Origin: Synergistes jonesii
GTDB taxonomy: Bacteria; Synergistota; Synergistia; Synergistales; Synergistaceae
DNA: 64,000 bases
NCBI RefSeq assembly: GCF_000712295.1
Contig: NZ_JMKI01000047.1
Location: 62,001-126,000 of the forward strand
Reading direction: 5' to 3'
Below are positions 1 through 10,199 of the stretch, one piece after another (position 1 is the stretch's first letter; each line of letters opens with the position of its first letter). Under the pieces are notes generated by a model. It ran no database searches and was not told where the DNA came from. It saw only the letters and a program-made list of their open reading frames with translations. The translations under genes and the position numbers were made by a program.

Positions 1-255
1 GGGCGCTGCGATTACGATCCACGCATCGTCGTGCTCGGACATCTGCAGCGCGGCGGCGCTCCGTCGTGTTTCGACACGGTTCTCGCGTCGCGCCTCGGCT
101 CCGCGGCCATCGATGCGCTGATAGGCGGCAGGAGCGGTGTAATGGTCGGACGCGTCAAGGGAGAGGTCGTCGAATCGCCTATTGAGATCGCATGGACCGA
201 TAAACGTACGCTCGACCCCGATATGCTGCGTCTTGTCGACATGCTGAGCATTTAA
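1..255 (+). CDS. pfkA: 6-phosphofructokinase, C-terminal end (partial)
   Basis: This is the last 84 codons of an ATP-type phosphofructokinase, which phosphorylates fructose 6-phosphate in glycolysis. The reading frame is open from base 1, so the gene starts outside the window. The signature LGHLQRGGAPSCFD matches the conserved PfkA stretch LGHxQRGGxPxxxD, and the following VLASRLGSAA fits the helix that comes next in the family. The substrate-binding N-terminal half is not visible, so ATP versus pyrophosphate use cannot be judged. The stop codon overlaps the next start (TAATG), so the two genes are probably co-transcribed. Confidence 0.9.
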   Translation, partial: GRCDYDPRIVVLGHLQRGGAPSCFDTVLASRLGSAAIDALIGGRSGVMVGRVKGEVVESPIEIAWTDKRTLDPDMLRLVDMLSI

Positions 256-1133
256 TGAAAGAGATGACGGACGCGCCTCTTCTTCCCCCTGCTTTTGCCG
301 AAAAACTGATTGCCATCGTCGCGCGTGACAGAGGCGGGCGCGGAGTGTCGAGGCTGAGCCGTGTGGAGAGCTGGCAGAAGGCGGCTCGCGCCTTTGCGCC
401 TCTTCGCAGCGTCGTGATCGTCTCTGGCTTTTATGTTCCCGACGCGAACGCTCCGGAGACCGACGGCCCCGGCGGCGCGGCGGTGCTTGCGCGCGCGTTT
501 TGCGCCGAAGGAAGGCGCGCCGAAATATGGACGGATTCTCTCTGCCTCGGCGTTATGAAGGCCGCCGCGCGCGCCCTCTCCTTTCCGGAAAAATTTGTCC
601 GCGCCGCGCCGGGGAGCCTTAAAGAAGACGCGCCCGGCGGGATAATCTTTACCGAACGCCCGGGGCGCGCGGCCGACGGACGTTACTATAATTTCAAAAA
701 AAAAGACATAAGCGAATGGTCGCCCCCCCTTGACGCGCTCGCGGCGGAAGCGGCGGCGCGCGGAATAGCGACTCTCGGCATCGGCGACGGCGGAAACGAG
801 GCTGGGATGGGCTGTTTCTACGAGGAATTGAAAAAGCTGTTCCCGGAATATTCCGGATGCTTCAGCGTCGTTAAAACTGACCACGCGCTCGCCGTCGACG
901 TAAGCAATTGGGGCGCCTACGCGTTCGCCGCCGCCCTTTCCTGTGCATGGGGCAACTGGCGCGGCGCCGAAAAATGGGAGGAGCTCGCGATGCTCGAAGC
1001 GGAAACGGCCGCAGGGGCGGTTGACGGGATAAGCCGCCTGCCGCGTCTCACCGTCGACGGCTTTGAAATAAGTGTACAGAATGATATAATATCTTCGCTG
1101 AAAGGTTTATGCGCCTCCTTCGGCGTAAAATGA
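255..1133 (+). CDS. D-glutamate cyclase-like protein (DUF4392)
   Basis: A 292-residue soluble protein of the DUF4392 family, whose vertebrate relative converts D-glutamate to 5-oxo-D-proline. Family hallmarks are ETDGPGGA near residues 68-75, the glycine-rich GIGDGGNEAGMG at 175-186 and TDHALAVDVSNWG at 208-220. No signal peptide or membrane segment is seen. It overlaps the pfkA stop by one base and probably shares its transcript. A role in recycling or fermenting D-glutamate would suit an amino-acid-fermenting anaerobe, but that is inference; only family membership is well supported. Confidence 0.8.
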   Translation: MKEMTDAPLLPPAFAEKLIAIVARDRGGRGVSRLSRVESWQKAARAFAPLRSVVIVSGFYVPDANAPETDGPGGAAVLARAFCAEGRRAEIWTDSLCLGVMKAAARALSFPEKFVRAAPGSLKEDAPGGIIFTERPGRAADGRYYNFKKKDISEWSPPLDALAAEAAARGIATLGIGDGGNEAGMGCFYEELKKLFPEYSGCFSVVKTDHALAVDVSNWGAYAFAAALSCAWGNWRGAEKWEELAMLEAETAAGAVDGISRLPRLTVDGFEISVQNDIISSLKGLCASFGVK

Positions 1134-1240
1134 TTTGTGGATTCTATATTTTTTGCGATTTTTTAATCACTTTCGTTAGAAAATCACGCTTTTCAGCTAA
1201 AATCATGATAGAATAGCGTTCAAGAGATTGGTGGAACATT

Positions 1241-1696
1241 ATGGAACGAAAGTACTTTGAAAGTTCCGGCAGACGGCCTTTGATAATTCTCGCATTCGCA
1301 GTTGTCGCGCTGGTGCTGCTAAGCGTTGCCAGTCTAAAGACGGGGCTTGTCGGCAAAACTTTCCGCATAGACAAATCAGTTGTATGTGTAGAGCTTGACC
1401 GCAGCAGACGCCCGCATAAGATAAGAGAGACGATTCAATATGGTACGAGACAGGTGTGTCTGTGGTTTCAGTACTCCGACGCGCCTGAGGGAAGCCATTT
1501 GGAGGTCTCGTGGTATTACGGAGAAGACCTCGTCCGCTCCGAACCTCTGAAGCTGATGTCAAAGAACGGCATAAGGGCCTTTTATCTGCTTCGCGAGGAC
1601 GGCACGCCGCTGCCGCAGGGAAAATACAGGGTAACGATTTCTTCTCCTACAAAATGTTTGAGCGAATTGAATTTCGAAATCATAAAAAAGAATTGA
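1241..1696 (+). CDS. Membrane-anchored protein of unknown function
   Basis: I do not recognise this 151-residue protein. It has one hydrophobic segment at about residues 13-32 after a basic N-terminus, so most of it should lie outside the cytoplasmic membrane. The remainder alternates short beta-type stretches such as RQVCLWFQYSDAP and GKYRVTISS, and could be a small immunoglobulin-like fold. There are two cysteines. A GGTGG-like ribosome site precedes the ATG. It lies directly upstream of rho, with a 45-bp gap that holds the rho ribosome site. Calling it a real gene rests on codon pattern, ribosome site and position. Confidence 0.65.
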   Translation: MERKYFESSGRRPLIILAFAVVALVLLSVASLKTGLVGKTFRIDKSVVCVELDRSRRPHKIRETIQYGTRQVCLWFQYSDAPEGSHLEVSWYYGEDLVRSEPLKLMSKNGIRAFYLLREDGTPLPQGKYRVTISSPTKCLSELNFEIIKKN

Positions 1697-1741
1697 CTTG
1701 TTCAATCACTATCACTTATATATTAAACGGAGGCTATAAAG

Positions 1742-3613
1742 TTGCCAAGGAGAAAGAAAGAACCGACAGACGAATCTGCTGTTGCCGTAAAACGGCGCTA
1801 TGTGAGAAAGGGCGGCGCCGAAAACGCGGAAGAAGCGCAGCCTGCTGACACGGAGGAGCGTCAGCCCGAAGGGACGCAGGAAGGACAGGAAGAAGCTGTA
1901 GTCAGAAGACGCACTTATACAAGAAGAAAGAAAGAAGAAAGCGCCGAAGAGGGAAGCGAAACCGAGGCGCCCGCCGAGGAGGCCGAAAAGCCGAGAAGAG
2001 GCAGGAGAAGGAAGAGCGAAGAAGACTCCGGTCAGACACTTCTCCCGTTCGAGAGGCCGTCGGGCGGAGAAGATGAAAGCGAAGAAACTCAGCCGAAAAG
2101 ACGGCGCGGAAGGATTTCAAACAAAGAAAAAGAACGCCTTGCCGCGCTCGCGTCGGGGTCGGCTGAAAAAGAGGAAGGCGGGGCGCTCGCGCCGGAAAAA
2201 GGCGGCGAAGAAGCGGAAGCCGCCATTCCTGAGGAGGCGGGAGAAAAAGATTTCACCGGGCGGGAAAACGAGAGCGCCGAAGAGGAAGAGGCCGTGAGCG
2301 AAGAGGAACCGCAGCCTTACGATTCGCAGGAAAACGGAAAAGGGCAGATACGCCACGAACATCCGAAACTAACCTTCAATCAGCTCGATGCGCAGACTTT
2401 GGCGGAGCTCCGCAAGATAGCAAAAAAAATCGGCGTCGCGTCCGTAACGACGCACCGCAAGGACGACCTTATCAACGATATACTCAAGACGCAGGCCGAG
2501 TCTCTCGGCTACCGCTTCAACGGCGGAACGCTCGAATGTACCGAGGAGGGCTACGGCTTCCTGCGCCCGTCGGGACTGCTGCCGAGCAGCAACGACATCT
2601 ACGTCTCCGCGTCGCAGATACGCCGCTTCGGGCTGCGCAACGGCGATGTCGTATGGGGAGTGATTCGCCCGCCGAAGGATCAGGAGCATTACGAAGCGAT
2701 GCTCCGCGTCGAGAACGTCAACTTCACGGACCCGGAAGCCGCGCGCCATCGTCCCCATTTTGAAAACCTCACGCCTATATTCCCGACGGAGAAGCTCCGC
2801 CTCGAAACGGATCGTAGACAGCTCGCGACGCGCATCGTGGATATCTTCGCGCCGATAGGCAAAGGACAGCGCGCGCTGATAGTCTCGCCTCCGAAGGCGG
2901 GCAAGACGACCCTGCTGAAAAATATAGCTCATTCGGTAACGACGAACCATCCGGAAGTCATTCTGATGGTGCTGCTTATAGACGAACGCCCGGAAGAGGT
3001 CACCGATATGGCGCGTTCGGTGGACGGGGAGATCATCGCGTCGACCTTCGACCGTCCCGCCGAGGAGCATCTCCGCGTCGCTAAGCTCGCTCTCGAGAAG
3101 GCCAAGCGCCTCGTCGAAGTTTCGAAGGACGTGGTACTGCTGCTTGATTCGATCACGCGTCTCGCGCGTGCGTCGAACCTCGTCGTTCCGCCGTCGGGGC
3201 GCACTCTTTCGGGAGGCATGGATCCAGCGGCCCTCTATTTCCCGAAGAAATTTTTCGGCGCCGCGCGCAACATCGAAAACGGCGGAAGCCTGACGATAAT
3301 CGGAACGTCGCTCGTAGAGACGGGGAGCCGTATGGACGACGTCATCTACGAAGAGTTCAAGGGCACTGGCAACATGGAAGTCCATCTCTCGCGCAAGATA
3401 TCTGAGCTGAGGATATTCCCCGCGCTCGACATAACGCGCTCCGGCACGCGCAAAGAGGAGCTTATGGTGCCGGAGGACGATCTGAAGCGCATTTGGGCTC
3501 TCCGCAGAAAGATCGCCAACATGGACGAGGCGGAGGTGTTGAATCTTATACTTGAAAAATTGAGAATAACGCCCACGAATCGCGATTTTCTTGCTACAAT
3601 AAAGGTCGGTTAA
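1742..3613 (+). CDS. rho: Transcription termination factor Rho with long charged N-terminal extension
   Basis: Rho is the hexameric RNA helicase that ends transcription. The core begins near residue 208 with the Rho-N helical domain, followed by the cold-shock-like RNA-binding domain (about 255-325). The ATPase has Walker [10 protein letters not shown] at 382-390 and Walker B VVLLLDS at 464-470. The start is TTG, nine bases after an ACGGAGG ribosome site. At 623 residues it is about 200 longer than E. coli Rho. The extra N-terminus is low-complexity and rich in Glu, Arg and Lys, with patches such as [10 protein letters not shown] and KPRRGRRRK. Such insertions occur in other phyla and can bind RNA; that role here is inference. 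Confidence 0.95.
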   Translation: MPRRKKEPTDESAVAVKRRYVRKGGAENAEEAQPADTEERQPEGTQEGQEEAVVRRRTYTRRKKEESAEEGSETEAPAEEAEKPRRGRRRKSEEDSGQTLLPFERPSGGEDESEETQPKRRRGRISNKEKERLAALASGSAEKEEGGALAPEKGGEEAEAAIPEEAGEKDFTGRENESAEEEEAVSEEEPQPYDSQENGKGQIRHEHPKLTFNQLDAQTLAELRKIAKKIGVASVTTHRKDDLINDILKTQAESLGYRFNGGTLECTEEGYGFLRPSGLLPSSNDIYVSASQIRRFGLRNGDVVWGVIRPPKDQEHYEAMLRVENVNFTDPEAARHRPHFENLTPIFPTEKLRLETDRRQLATRIVDIFAPIGKGQRALIVSPPKAGKTTLLKNIAHSVTTNHPEVILMVLLIDERPEEVTDMARSVDGEIIASTFDRPAEEHLRVAKLALEKAKRLVEVSKDVVLLLDSITRLARASNLVVPPSGRTLSGGMDPAALYFPKKFFGAARNIENGGSLTIIGTSLVETGSRMDDVIYEEFKGTGNMEVHLSRKISELRIFPALDITRSGTRKEELMVPEDDLKRIWALRRKIANMDEAEVLNLILEKLRITPTNRDFLATIKVG

Positions 3614-3654
3614 TTTGCGCTGGGTATTTTTGCGCCGCAACGTGAGGTGAAGCG

Positions 3655-5079
3655 ATGAAAGCCGGGAACGACGTACAGAAGATAAAGCGGCGAAAGACTC
3701 TTTGCCTCGTCATTTTCCTGATCGCCGCGGTAGGGGCCGCCGTCGCCTTCGCTGCAAAGGCGGCGGAGGACACGGGGATGTACTGGATAGGCTTCGACAG
3801 CGAATTCGTCGCCGAGCGCCCCGAGGACAGCATGGGCTTTTTCACGGTAGACGTTTCCGACTTCCTGAACAACACCGCGGCCGCTCCGGTCGAAACGCCG
3901 GCTGAGGCCGATGGCAAGGAAAAAGAGCTCGTCCCTTTAGCCATAGGTCCTCTGCCGAGCATCCCGACCCTCACCGACGAAGAGCTGAAGCTCTACGGCA
4001 TTCTCTCAAAAAGCGACGGAGTAATCTCAAGCTCGGATAAAAACGCGCTCGACGGGGACATCAAGTGGACCGAAGTCGTCCTCGAACCGGGGGACACCCT
4101 TAAATCGATAGCGGACGAATTCGGGATAAGCGAAGAAGACCTGCGCATGGCGAACGAGCTCAAAAAAGGCGAAAAGCCGAGCCTCTCCGAAGTCCTCTAC
4201 GTCCCTGACAGCCACGAAGACGTAGAGGCCACTTTGCTTTTTGTCAAAAAACTGCAAAAAGAAGAAATCCTTCTCGCAAAAAAGGGCAAGCAGATCGTAA
4301 CGACCCCCTACATCGTCAAAGAAGGGGACACGCTGTGGGGGCTTGCCGGCAAATTTGACCTCGACGTAGATACGATAGTCGACGCGAACAGAAAAATTCT
4401 GAATGGCAACATAAACCACCTCAAGCTCGGCATGGAACTGCGCATCCCCAACCAGGACGGCATATTCGTCAGGGTCTCGAAGAATGACACTATCGCAAAA
4501 CTTGCCGATAAATACGGCTCAACGGCCGACTCTGTGATGATCGCAAACGCTCTGAAGGATGAAAAGCTTGTCGCGGGGAAAGAGCTCTTCCTGCCTGGAG
4601 GAAAATCCATCGCCGATACGGAAGTCAAGATAACGACCAAAAAGAACGGAAGGGTGCGCAGCGCGACGGTCAAGATATCGAGCGGTACAGCCGTGCGCGG
4701 CTTCAGATGGCCGGTGCTCGGGCAGATATCGAGCCCCTTCGGCTGGCGCAGGAGCCCTTTCGGCAGGCGCAGGGTCTTCCATGCGGGTATAGATATCAGG
4801 GCTCCGCGCGGGACCGTCATAAAGGCCGCGGCTTCCGGAGTGGTGGTGCACTCCGGCTGGATGGGCGGCTACGGAAAGACTGTGGTCATATCGCATTCGA
4901 GCGGGCTCACGACCCTTTACGGGCATTGCAGCAGGCTTATCGCGAAAAGCGGCGCCAGAGTCTCGCAGGGACAGACGATAGCTTGCGTAGGAAGCACGGG
5001 ACGTTCGACGGGAAACCACCTGCACTTTGAGGTACGGGTCGGAGGTTCGCCGCGCAATCCGCTGAAATATCTTAGATAG
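3655..5079 (+). CDS. LysM-repeat M23 family murein peptidase
   Basis: A 474-residue cell-wall protein that should cut peptidoglycan cross-links in the periplasm. A signal-anchor lies at residues 14-34. Three LysM peptidoglycan-binding repeats follow at about 141-185, 218-265 and 270-315, each with a motif like [12 protein letters not shown]. The C-terminal M23 zinc peptidase (about 355-474) has the ligand pattern HAGID (His376, Asp380) and HLHFE (His455, His457), so the active site looks complete. It ends with the family-typical NPLKYLR. It sits between rho and pyrG and may act in growth or cell separation. An EnvC-like M23 protein occurs later in the window. Confidence 0.88.
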   Translation: MKAGNDVQKIKRRKTLCLVIFLIAAVGAAVAFAAKAAEDTGMYWIGFDSEFVAERPEDSMGFFTVDVSDFLNNTAAAPVETPAEADGKEKELVPLAIGPLPSIPTLTDEELKLYGILSKSDGVISSSDKNALDGDIKWTEVVLEPGDTLKSIADEFGISEEDLRMANELKKGEKPSLSEVLYVPDSHEDVEATLLFVKKLQKEEILLAKKGKQIVTTPYIVKEGDTLWGLAGKFDLDVDTIVDANRKILNGNINHLKLGMELRIPNQDGIFVRVSKNDTIAKLADKYGSTADSVMIANALKDEKLVAGKELFLPGGKSIADTEVKITTKKNGRVRSATVKISSGTAVRGFRWPVLGQISSPFGWRRSPFGRRRVFHAGIDIRAPRGTVIKAAASGVVVHSGWMGGYGKTVVISHSSGLTTLYGHCSRLIAKSGARVSQGQTIACVGSTGRSTGNHLHFEVRVGGSPRNPLKYLR

Positions 5080-5119
5080 AGATTTCATAAAGAATGCTAA
5101 AAAAGGGGCGTCTAATTCT

Positions 5120-6739
5120 GTGACTAAGTATATTTTTGTAACTGGCGGTGTTGTATCGTCGCTCGGTAAAGGAATCACCGCCGCCTCTCTCGGCGCTTTG
5201 CTGAAACGCCGAGGCTATAAGGTGAGCATCATCAAAATGGACCCTTATATCAACGTCGACGCCGGAGCCATGAGCCCCTTTCAACACGGGGAGGTCTTCG
5301 TGACGTGCGACGGCGCTGAGACGGACCTTGACCTCGGCCATTACGAGCGCTTTATAGACGAGGCCATTATGGGAGACAACAGCTGCACCACCGGCAAGGT
5401 TTACTCTGCGGTGATACAGCGCGAAAGAGCCGGCGGCTATAACGGAGCCACGGTCCAGGTCATCCCCCATATAACGAACGAAATACAGGACAGGATAGAA
5501 CGCGTCGGCAAGGGCAAGGACGTAGTCATCGCGGAGATCGGAGGCACGGTAGGAGATATCGAGGGGCTTCCCTTCCTCGAGGCGATCCGCCAGTTCGCCG
5601 GCCGCGTCGGACGCAAAAATATACTTTACTGCCACGTGACGCTCGTTCCTTATATCGCGGCGTCGGGCGAGCTGAAGACGAAGCCGACTCAGCACAGCGT
5701 CAACGAACTGCGCCGCATAGGGATACAGCCGGACGTTATCGTCTGCCGCTCGCAGTATAATGTCGGCCCCGATCTCCGCGAAAAGATAGGGCTCTTCTGC
5801 AGCGTGCCGGCCGAGGCCGTATTTGAAGCTGTAGACTCCGATTCCATTTACAGGATTCCCATCGTACTTCATTCGCAGAAGTTCGATAACCTCGTGCTCA
5901 AAAAGCTCGGCATGCGTTCCGTCAAAGCGCCCGATCTGAGGGACTGGAAGGAATTCCTCCGCAAATACGACACGCGCAGAGGCGAGATCGTCGTCGCGCT
6001 CGTAGGAAAGTACACGAGCATAAAAGACGCTTACCTTTCGGTCAACGAAGCGCTTTCTCACGCGGGCATCGCGAACGGTGTAAAGGTCAGGATGTTCCCG
6101 GTAGAGGCCGAGGACCTTGAGACCGGCGACGCTGAAGAAATACTCGGACGGGCCGACGCGATACTGGTGCCAGGCGGCTTCGGGCAGCGCGGCGTCGAAG
6201 GCAAAATAGCCGCCGCGAAATACGCGCGCGAAAACGGCATCCCATACTTCGGCCTCTGCCTCGGCATGCAGGTCGCGGTCATCGAATTCGCGAGAAACGT
6301 CCTCGGGCTCAGCGGGGCGAACAGCGTCGAGATGGACGAAAAAACGCCCGACCCTGTCATCTACCTGATGAAAGAGCAGGAGAGCGTGACAGACGTTGGG
6401 GGCACCTCACGCTTAGGCGCTTATCCGTGCAAAATATGCAGCGGCTCCAAATCAGAAGAAATATACGGCACAAACGATATAGAAGAGCGCCATCGCCATC
6501 GTTTTGAATTCAACAACAAATACATAAAAGAATTTGAAGCCGCGGGAATGAAAGTCGCCGGCGTCTGCCCGACGGGAGGACAGGTCGAGATAATGGAGAA
6601 CGCGAACCATCCGTGGATGATAGGGGTGCAGTTCCACCCTGAATTCCTTTCGCGTCCGGTAAGGCCGCACCCCCTTTTCAAAGCTTTCATCGCGGCGGCT
6701 CTCGAAAGACAGAAGAAGCTTAAGAAGGAGGCAAAATAA
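5120..6739 (+). CDS. pyrG: CTP synthase
   Basis: CTP synthase aminates UTP to CTP with ammonia from glutamine, the last step of pyrimidine nucleotide synthesis. The protein has 539 residues, the usual length. The N-terminal synthetase domain opens with [17 protein letters not shown], the classical signature. The C-terminal glutamine amidotransferase has the nucleophile in GLCLGMQ (about residue 380) and the His/Glu pair in FHPEF (about 505). The start is GTG with an AAAAGGGGCG ribosome site 10 or so bases upstream. All catalytic motifs are present. The next gene starts two bases after the stop, so they are probably co-transcribed. Confidence 0.97.
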   Translation: MTKYIFVTGGVVSSLGKGITAASLGALLKRRGYKVSIIKMDPYINVDAGAMSPFQHGEVFVTCDGAETDLDLGHYERFIDEAIMGDNSCTTGKVYSAVIQRERAGGYNGATVQVIPHITNEIQDRIERVGKGKDVVIAEIGGTVGDIEGLPFLEAIRQFAGRVGRKNILYCHVTLVPYIAASGELKTKPTQHSVNELRRIGIQPDVIVCRSQYNVGPDLREKIGLFCSVPAEAVFEAVDSDSIYRIPIVLHSQKFDNLVLKKLGMRSVKAPDLRDWKEFLRKYDTRRGEIVVALVGKYTSIKDAYLSVNEALSHAGIANGVKVRMFPVEAEDLETGDAEEILGRADAILVPGGFGQRGVEGKIAAAKYARENGIPYFGLCLGMQVAVIEFARNVLGLSGANSVEMDEKTPDPVIYLMKEQESVTDVGGTSRLGAYPCKICSGSKSEEIYGTNDIEERHRHRFEFNNKYIKEFEAAGMKVAGVCPTGGQVEIMENANHPWMIGVQFHPEFLSRPVRPHPLFKAFIAAALERQKKLKKEAK

Positions 6740-6740
6740 C

Positions 6741-7895
6741 ATGAAGAAATTTATAACGGCACTTGCGGCGGTTGCCTGCGTCCTTAGCGCGGCGCAGCTT
6801 TTCGCCGCTGAGAACACCCCCGTCCAGGCTCCGGCGGCTACGACCGCTCCGGCGAACACGGCGGCGACGGTCGCCCCGTCGCAGACTCCTGCCGCGGCTC
6901 AGGCGGAGCAGGTTCCGGAACCGGTACCTGCGATGGTCTCTACCGGCACGGAAAACGCGATAGTAAAGCCGCAGAGCGGCGAGCCGGCCTTTGAGATGCT
7001 TGACAGGATAGAAACGATCGTATACGGCTCGCCGCGCGAAGGCGGGCTCCTGAACAGGTTGAACGACGTCGAAAAGTCGGTCTTCGGCAGGGACCTCCCT
7101 GGAAGCCTCACGGAGCGCCAGACCGCCCTTCTTGATTTCCTTGAAAAGGGTACCGGCTCGCAGCCGTCGCTGCTCTTCAAGCTTTCCGTCGCTGAGTGGG
7201 GAGTCGAGCAGCAGATTCGTCCGACTTGGTCTCTCACGAAGCGCGTCGATTCGATGGAGACGATACTTGAAGGCTCGTCGCAGCCGGGGCCGCTCGTCTC
7301 CCGCACAGAGCGCCTGCTCACAAAGCTGCTACCGGACGGCATAACCGCCACTCCCTGCGACCTGCCGAAGGCGACGATCTTCAAGGCCGTGCTCAGAGAA
7401 ACGCTTACCGTAAAGAATATCAAGGTCGACGATATAGTCATCCTAGGGCTGAACGAACAGGTCGTTATTGGGGGCATGCTCGTTGCTCCGAAGAACAGCC
7501 GTGTGTTCGGGCATATCACGAAGGTGAAGCCGCCGCGCAGCTTCGGGCGCGCCGCCGAGATCGAGATGCTCATCGACAGCGTCGAAGTCCTCGGGCCGTC
7601 TACTGTGGCCGTCAACCTCGGCGAAACGGCTAAGAAGGCTATGCAGGTCGATAGCGGGATCATCGGCGCAGCTGGCGCAAGCATCGGCGGCGCTATCCTG
7701 CTTGGCCCGCTCGGCCTTGCCGGCGGCTTCCTTATCCGCGGCAACGACAAACAACTCAAAGAGGGGACTCTCTTTTATGTCGAGTCGACCGACAGCGTGA
7801 AGGTGCCGGCGTATAGCGTGCCACATCAGATCACGCCTATCACACAGCAGACGGAATCCGCTCCGCAGGGCACGAAATCGGCGCCCCTTCAGTAA
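6741..7895 (+). CDS. Exported protein with repeated YG/FG-RL motif, function unknown
   Basis: This 384-residue protein has a clear signal peptide (MKKFITALAAVACVLSAAQLFA) followed by an Ala/Pro/Thr-rich linker to about residue 65. Residues 85-195 contain two imperfect repeats of a pattern of the type E-x-x-x-(Y/F)G, short Gly/Pro stretch, Leu-x-x-Arg, as in YGSPREGGLLNRL and FGRDLPGSLTER. I associate this pattern with exported proteins of cyanobacteria and relatives. The C-terminal part has a beta-rich section and a glycine-rich hydrophobic stretch at about 310-335 that could insert in a membrane. Its place just before lptC suggests an envelope role. No enzymatic motif is visible. Confidence 0.7.
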   Translation: MKKFITALAAVACVLSAAQLFAAENTPVQAPAATTAPANTAATVAPSQTPAAAQAEQVPEPVPAMVSTGTENAIVKPQSGEPAFEMLDRIETIVYGSPREGGLLNRLNDVEKSVFGRDLPGSLTERQTALLDFLEKGTGSQPSLLFKLSVAEWGVEQQIRPTWSLTKRVDSMETILEGSSQPGPLVSRTERLLTKLLPDGITATPCDLPKATIFKAVLRETLTVKNIKVDDIVILGLNEQVVIGGMLVAPKNSRVFGHITKVKPPRSFGRAAEIEMLIDSVEVLGPSTVAVNLGETAKKAMQVDSGIIGAAGASIGGAILLGPLGLAGGFLIRGNDKQLKEGTLFYVESTDSVKVPAYSVPHQITPITQQTESAPQGTKSAPLQ

Positions 7896-7907
7896 GGAAG
7901 CCTTGCT

Positions 7908-8471
7908 GTGCCTGCGAGAAAGCTGCCTAGAAAAACATTATGCCTGCTGGCGGCGCTGATAGCCGTCGCCGCCGGCGCATACTTTTTGTGGCGCGATCTG
8001 CATCTTTCGTCGATCAAGAACGTGCCGATTCCCGACGTAGTCGTCGAAAATATCGAGCTCGAGCGCAAAATCGACGGCAAAAAGTGGAAGCTGCTGTCGC
8101 CGCGCGTCGAGCATAAGGACAACATGGTCTACGGCGATTCTATGGACGTGACGATCTCTGACCCTGCCGGCAAAGAGACGCAGATATACGCCGCCAAGGG
8201 AGTTTTTTCGCGGCATACGAACGACGTTACGCTGAGAGACGCGGTCGGCACGATGAAAGAGGCCGACGGAGCCTATGATCTGGAATCCGGCGTCGCAAAA
8301 TACGATTCCAAATCCGGAATATGGTATTTCAGCGACGGCGTAACGTTCAAGCTCACTGAAAACAATATGGTGATACGCGGCAAAAGCGGCTATTATGATT
8401 CTGAAAAGAGCGTCTGCCGCATGACCGAAAGGGGGACTATAACATGGGGCACAAATACAGAAAAGCGCTGA
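7908..8471 (+). CDS. lptC: LptC-family lipopolysaccharide transport protein
   Basis: LptC is the single-span inner-membrane protein that receives lipopolysaccharide from the LptBFG transporter and hands it to the periplasmic bridge. The 187-residue product has an N-terminal membrane helix (about 11-27) and a beta-jellyroll domain with repeating short strands typical of the LptC/LptA fold, such as KKWKLLSPRVEHKDN and IYAAKGVFS. The start is GTG with an AAGGAAG ribosome site. It overlaps the lptD-like gene by 28 bases, implying coupled translation. The presence of this pair is direct evidence for an outer membrane. Sequence identity in this family is low, hence moderate confidence in the name. 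Confidence 0.75.
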   Translation: MPARKLPRKTLCLLAALIAVAAGAYFLWRDLHLSSIKNVPIPDVVVENIELERKIDGKKWKLLSPRVEHKDNMVYGDSMDVTISDPAGKETQIYAAKGVFSRHTNDVTLRDAVGTMKEADGAYDLESGVAKYDSKSGIWYFSDGVTFKLTENNMVIRGKSGYYDSEKSVCRMTERGTITWGTNTEKR

Positions 8472-10171
8472 CCGCGGCTCTTGCGCTTCTTTTTTGCGCG
8501 GCGTCGCCGGTAGCTTTAGTCCCCTCTTACGCCGAAGATCTCGCGCCCGGTTCTGCCGCGGAAAAAGACGCGGGCGCGGCGGAGAAGCAGGAAATGAAAT
8601 CCGGCGAGGTCACGATCGACGCCGATACGGTAAATTACAGCGAAAAAACGGGGATCGCCACCGCCGACGGAAACGTGAGAATCAGGAACAGCGAAATATA
8701 CCTCACGGCGCCTTACGTTGAGTACGATTCGCAGAACAATGTCGCCGACGCCTATTCGGACCACCGCGAGAACGTCGTGATAATTTCCGGCGGCAACACA
8801 TACACCGGAAAGCATCTTAAATACAATATGACGACGAAGCGCGGCGTGCTGACGCAGGCGTCGGGAAAATCCGGAGCCCTTTATATGAGCGGCGGAAACG
8901 TTAGAGTGATGCCGATAGAGGACGCGGAGAAGATGGGCATAGTGCGCAGGGCGAAGAGAAAGCGCGCGATCTCGGAGGACGTGGCCGAGTGGCGGGACGT
9001 CACCGCGACGACCTGTAACTTCCCGGAGCCGCACTACAGGCTCGTTTCCAGAAAGGTCATAATATACCCCGGTAAGAAAACCGTTTTAAAAAACCCGAAG
9101 ATATATCTAGGCAAGACTCTGCTGATGACATACCCCTTCGACTACATCGTCGGAAAGAAAAACGAAGGGCTCGCGCCGATAATCCGCTACGATTCGACAA
9201 AGGGCGGTGGCTTCGGCATAAAGGGGCCGATCGATATAGGCAAGTTCGGCGAGCTCGACATAGCCGGCATATACTGGACCCAGGACATCTGGGAGGCCAA
9301 AGTGGACTACAGCTATGAGATCACCGACGGACTCACTCTCTTCGGCAGGAGCCTGCGCCTTTACAACGACGATACGGACGAAACCGTGTGGCGCCCGTCG
9401 TGGGGGCTCTCTTATGAGAAAAACGGCTGGGAAGCCGGAGTGTGGTGGGCCGAGCGCGAGATAATCGGCAACGACGACGATACCGGCTCGACCGACGACT
9501 ACGACGTTTGGCGCAAGCCCGAGATATACCTGAACACGCCGTGGTTCGATGAGAACCTTACGGGCGGAAGGATCCGCCTCTTCGGCAGCTGGGGGAAGTA
9601 TAAAGACGACAGCCGCTATACGAGCGACGAATTCACCGAGCGCTACGTGTACGGCGCGGCTTACAGCGGGCGCCCGAAATGGTCTCTCGGCATATTCAAA
9701 CCCTTCTACGGCGCAAGATACGCGGCGTACGAGTATCCCGACGACGACGCGTCACAGAAGGTAACTAACGCCTGGTTCGGCTTCAGATACAAGCTCGGCA
9801 GCGTCTCGCTCTCAAGCGCGTACCGCAGGCGCTGGGTCGACGGAAGAAGCCCGATGAGATGGGACAGATATTACGACAACGAATATTTTATGCAGACGAT
9901 ATCTTTCCCGCTGCCTTTCGGGCGGTCGTGGGAAAAGTGGAGCTTCTCGATAAGTGGTCAGTACGATCTGAAGAAGGACGACATATACTCCCTGCGCTAT
10001 ACTCTGACCTACGACAGACATTGCATGACGTGGAGGCTCTGGTACCACGATGACAGACATGACGACGAAAAGAAAGTAGGCCTGACCTTCTTCATCGACG
10101 CCTATCCCGAATACAAAATCAATCTGGGAGGTGGGAGCAGCAATGACAGGAAGAAGAGCGGCGACTTCTAA
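8444..10171 (+). CDS. lptD: LptD/OstA-like outer-membrane LPS assembly protein
   Basis: A 575-residue exported protein with a signal peptide (about 1-30). An OstA-type beta-jellyroll at about 45-150 is recognisable by the phrase pattern IDADTVNYSEKTGIATADGNV. The rest is made of alternating aromatic-rich strands, for example in GDFGIAGI-like and WSLGIFKPFYGARYAAYEY stretches, as expected for an outer-membrane barrel. LptD inserts lipopolysaccharide into the outer leaflet. The protein is shorter than E. coli LptD (about 780) and has few cysteines, so the disulfide-controlled maturation known there probably does not apply. It overlaps lptC by 28 bases and is followed by ddl 28 bases later. Confidence 0.78.
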   Translation: MGHKYRKALTAALALLFCAASPVALVPSYAEDLAPGSAAEKDAGAAEKQEMKSGEVTIDADTVNYSEKTGIATADGNVRIRNSEIYLTAPYVEYDSQNNVADAYSDHRENVVIISGGNTYTGKHLKYNMTTKRGVLTQASGKSGALYMSGGNVRVMPIEDAEKMGIVRRAKRKRAISEDVAEWRDVTATTCNFPEPHYRLVSRKVIIYPGKKTVLKNPKIYLGKTLLMTYPFDYIVGKKNEGLAPIIRYDSTKGGGFGIKGPIDIGKFGELDIAGIYWTQDIWEAKVDYSYEITDGLTLFGRSLRLYNDDTDETVWRPSWGLSYEKNGWEAGVWWAEREIIGNDDDTGSTDDYDVWRKPEIYLNTPWFDENLTGGRIRLFGSWGKYKDDSRYTSDEFTERYVYGAAYSGRPKWSLGIFKPFYGARYAAYEYPDDDASQKVTNAWFGFRYKLGSVSLSSAYRRRWVDGRSPMRWDRYYDNEYFMQTISFPLPFGRSWEKWSFSISGQYDLKKDDIYSLRYTLTYDRHCMTWRLWYHDDRHDDEKKVGLTFFIDAYPEYKINLGGGSSNDRKKSGDF

Positions 10172-10199
10172 ATTTTTTGAAAAAGAGGCATAAGCAAAT

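Noticed and set aside
2369-3640. Long minus-strand open frame opposite rho
   Set aside because: It is the antisense shadow of a G+C-rich gene with no ribosome site and no recognisable domain.
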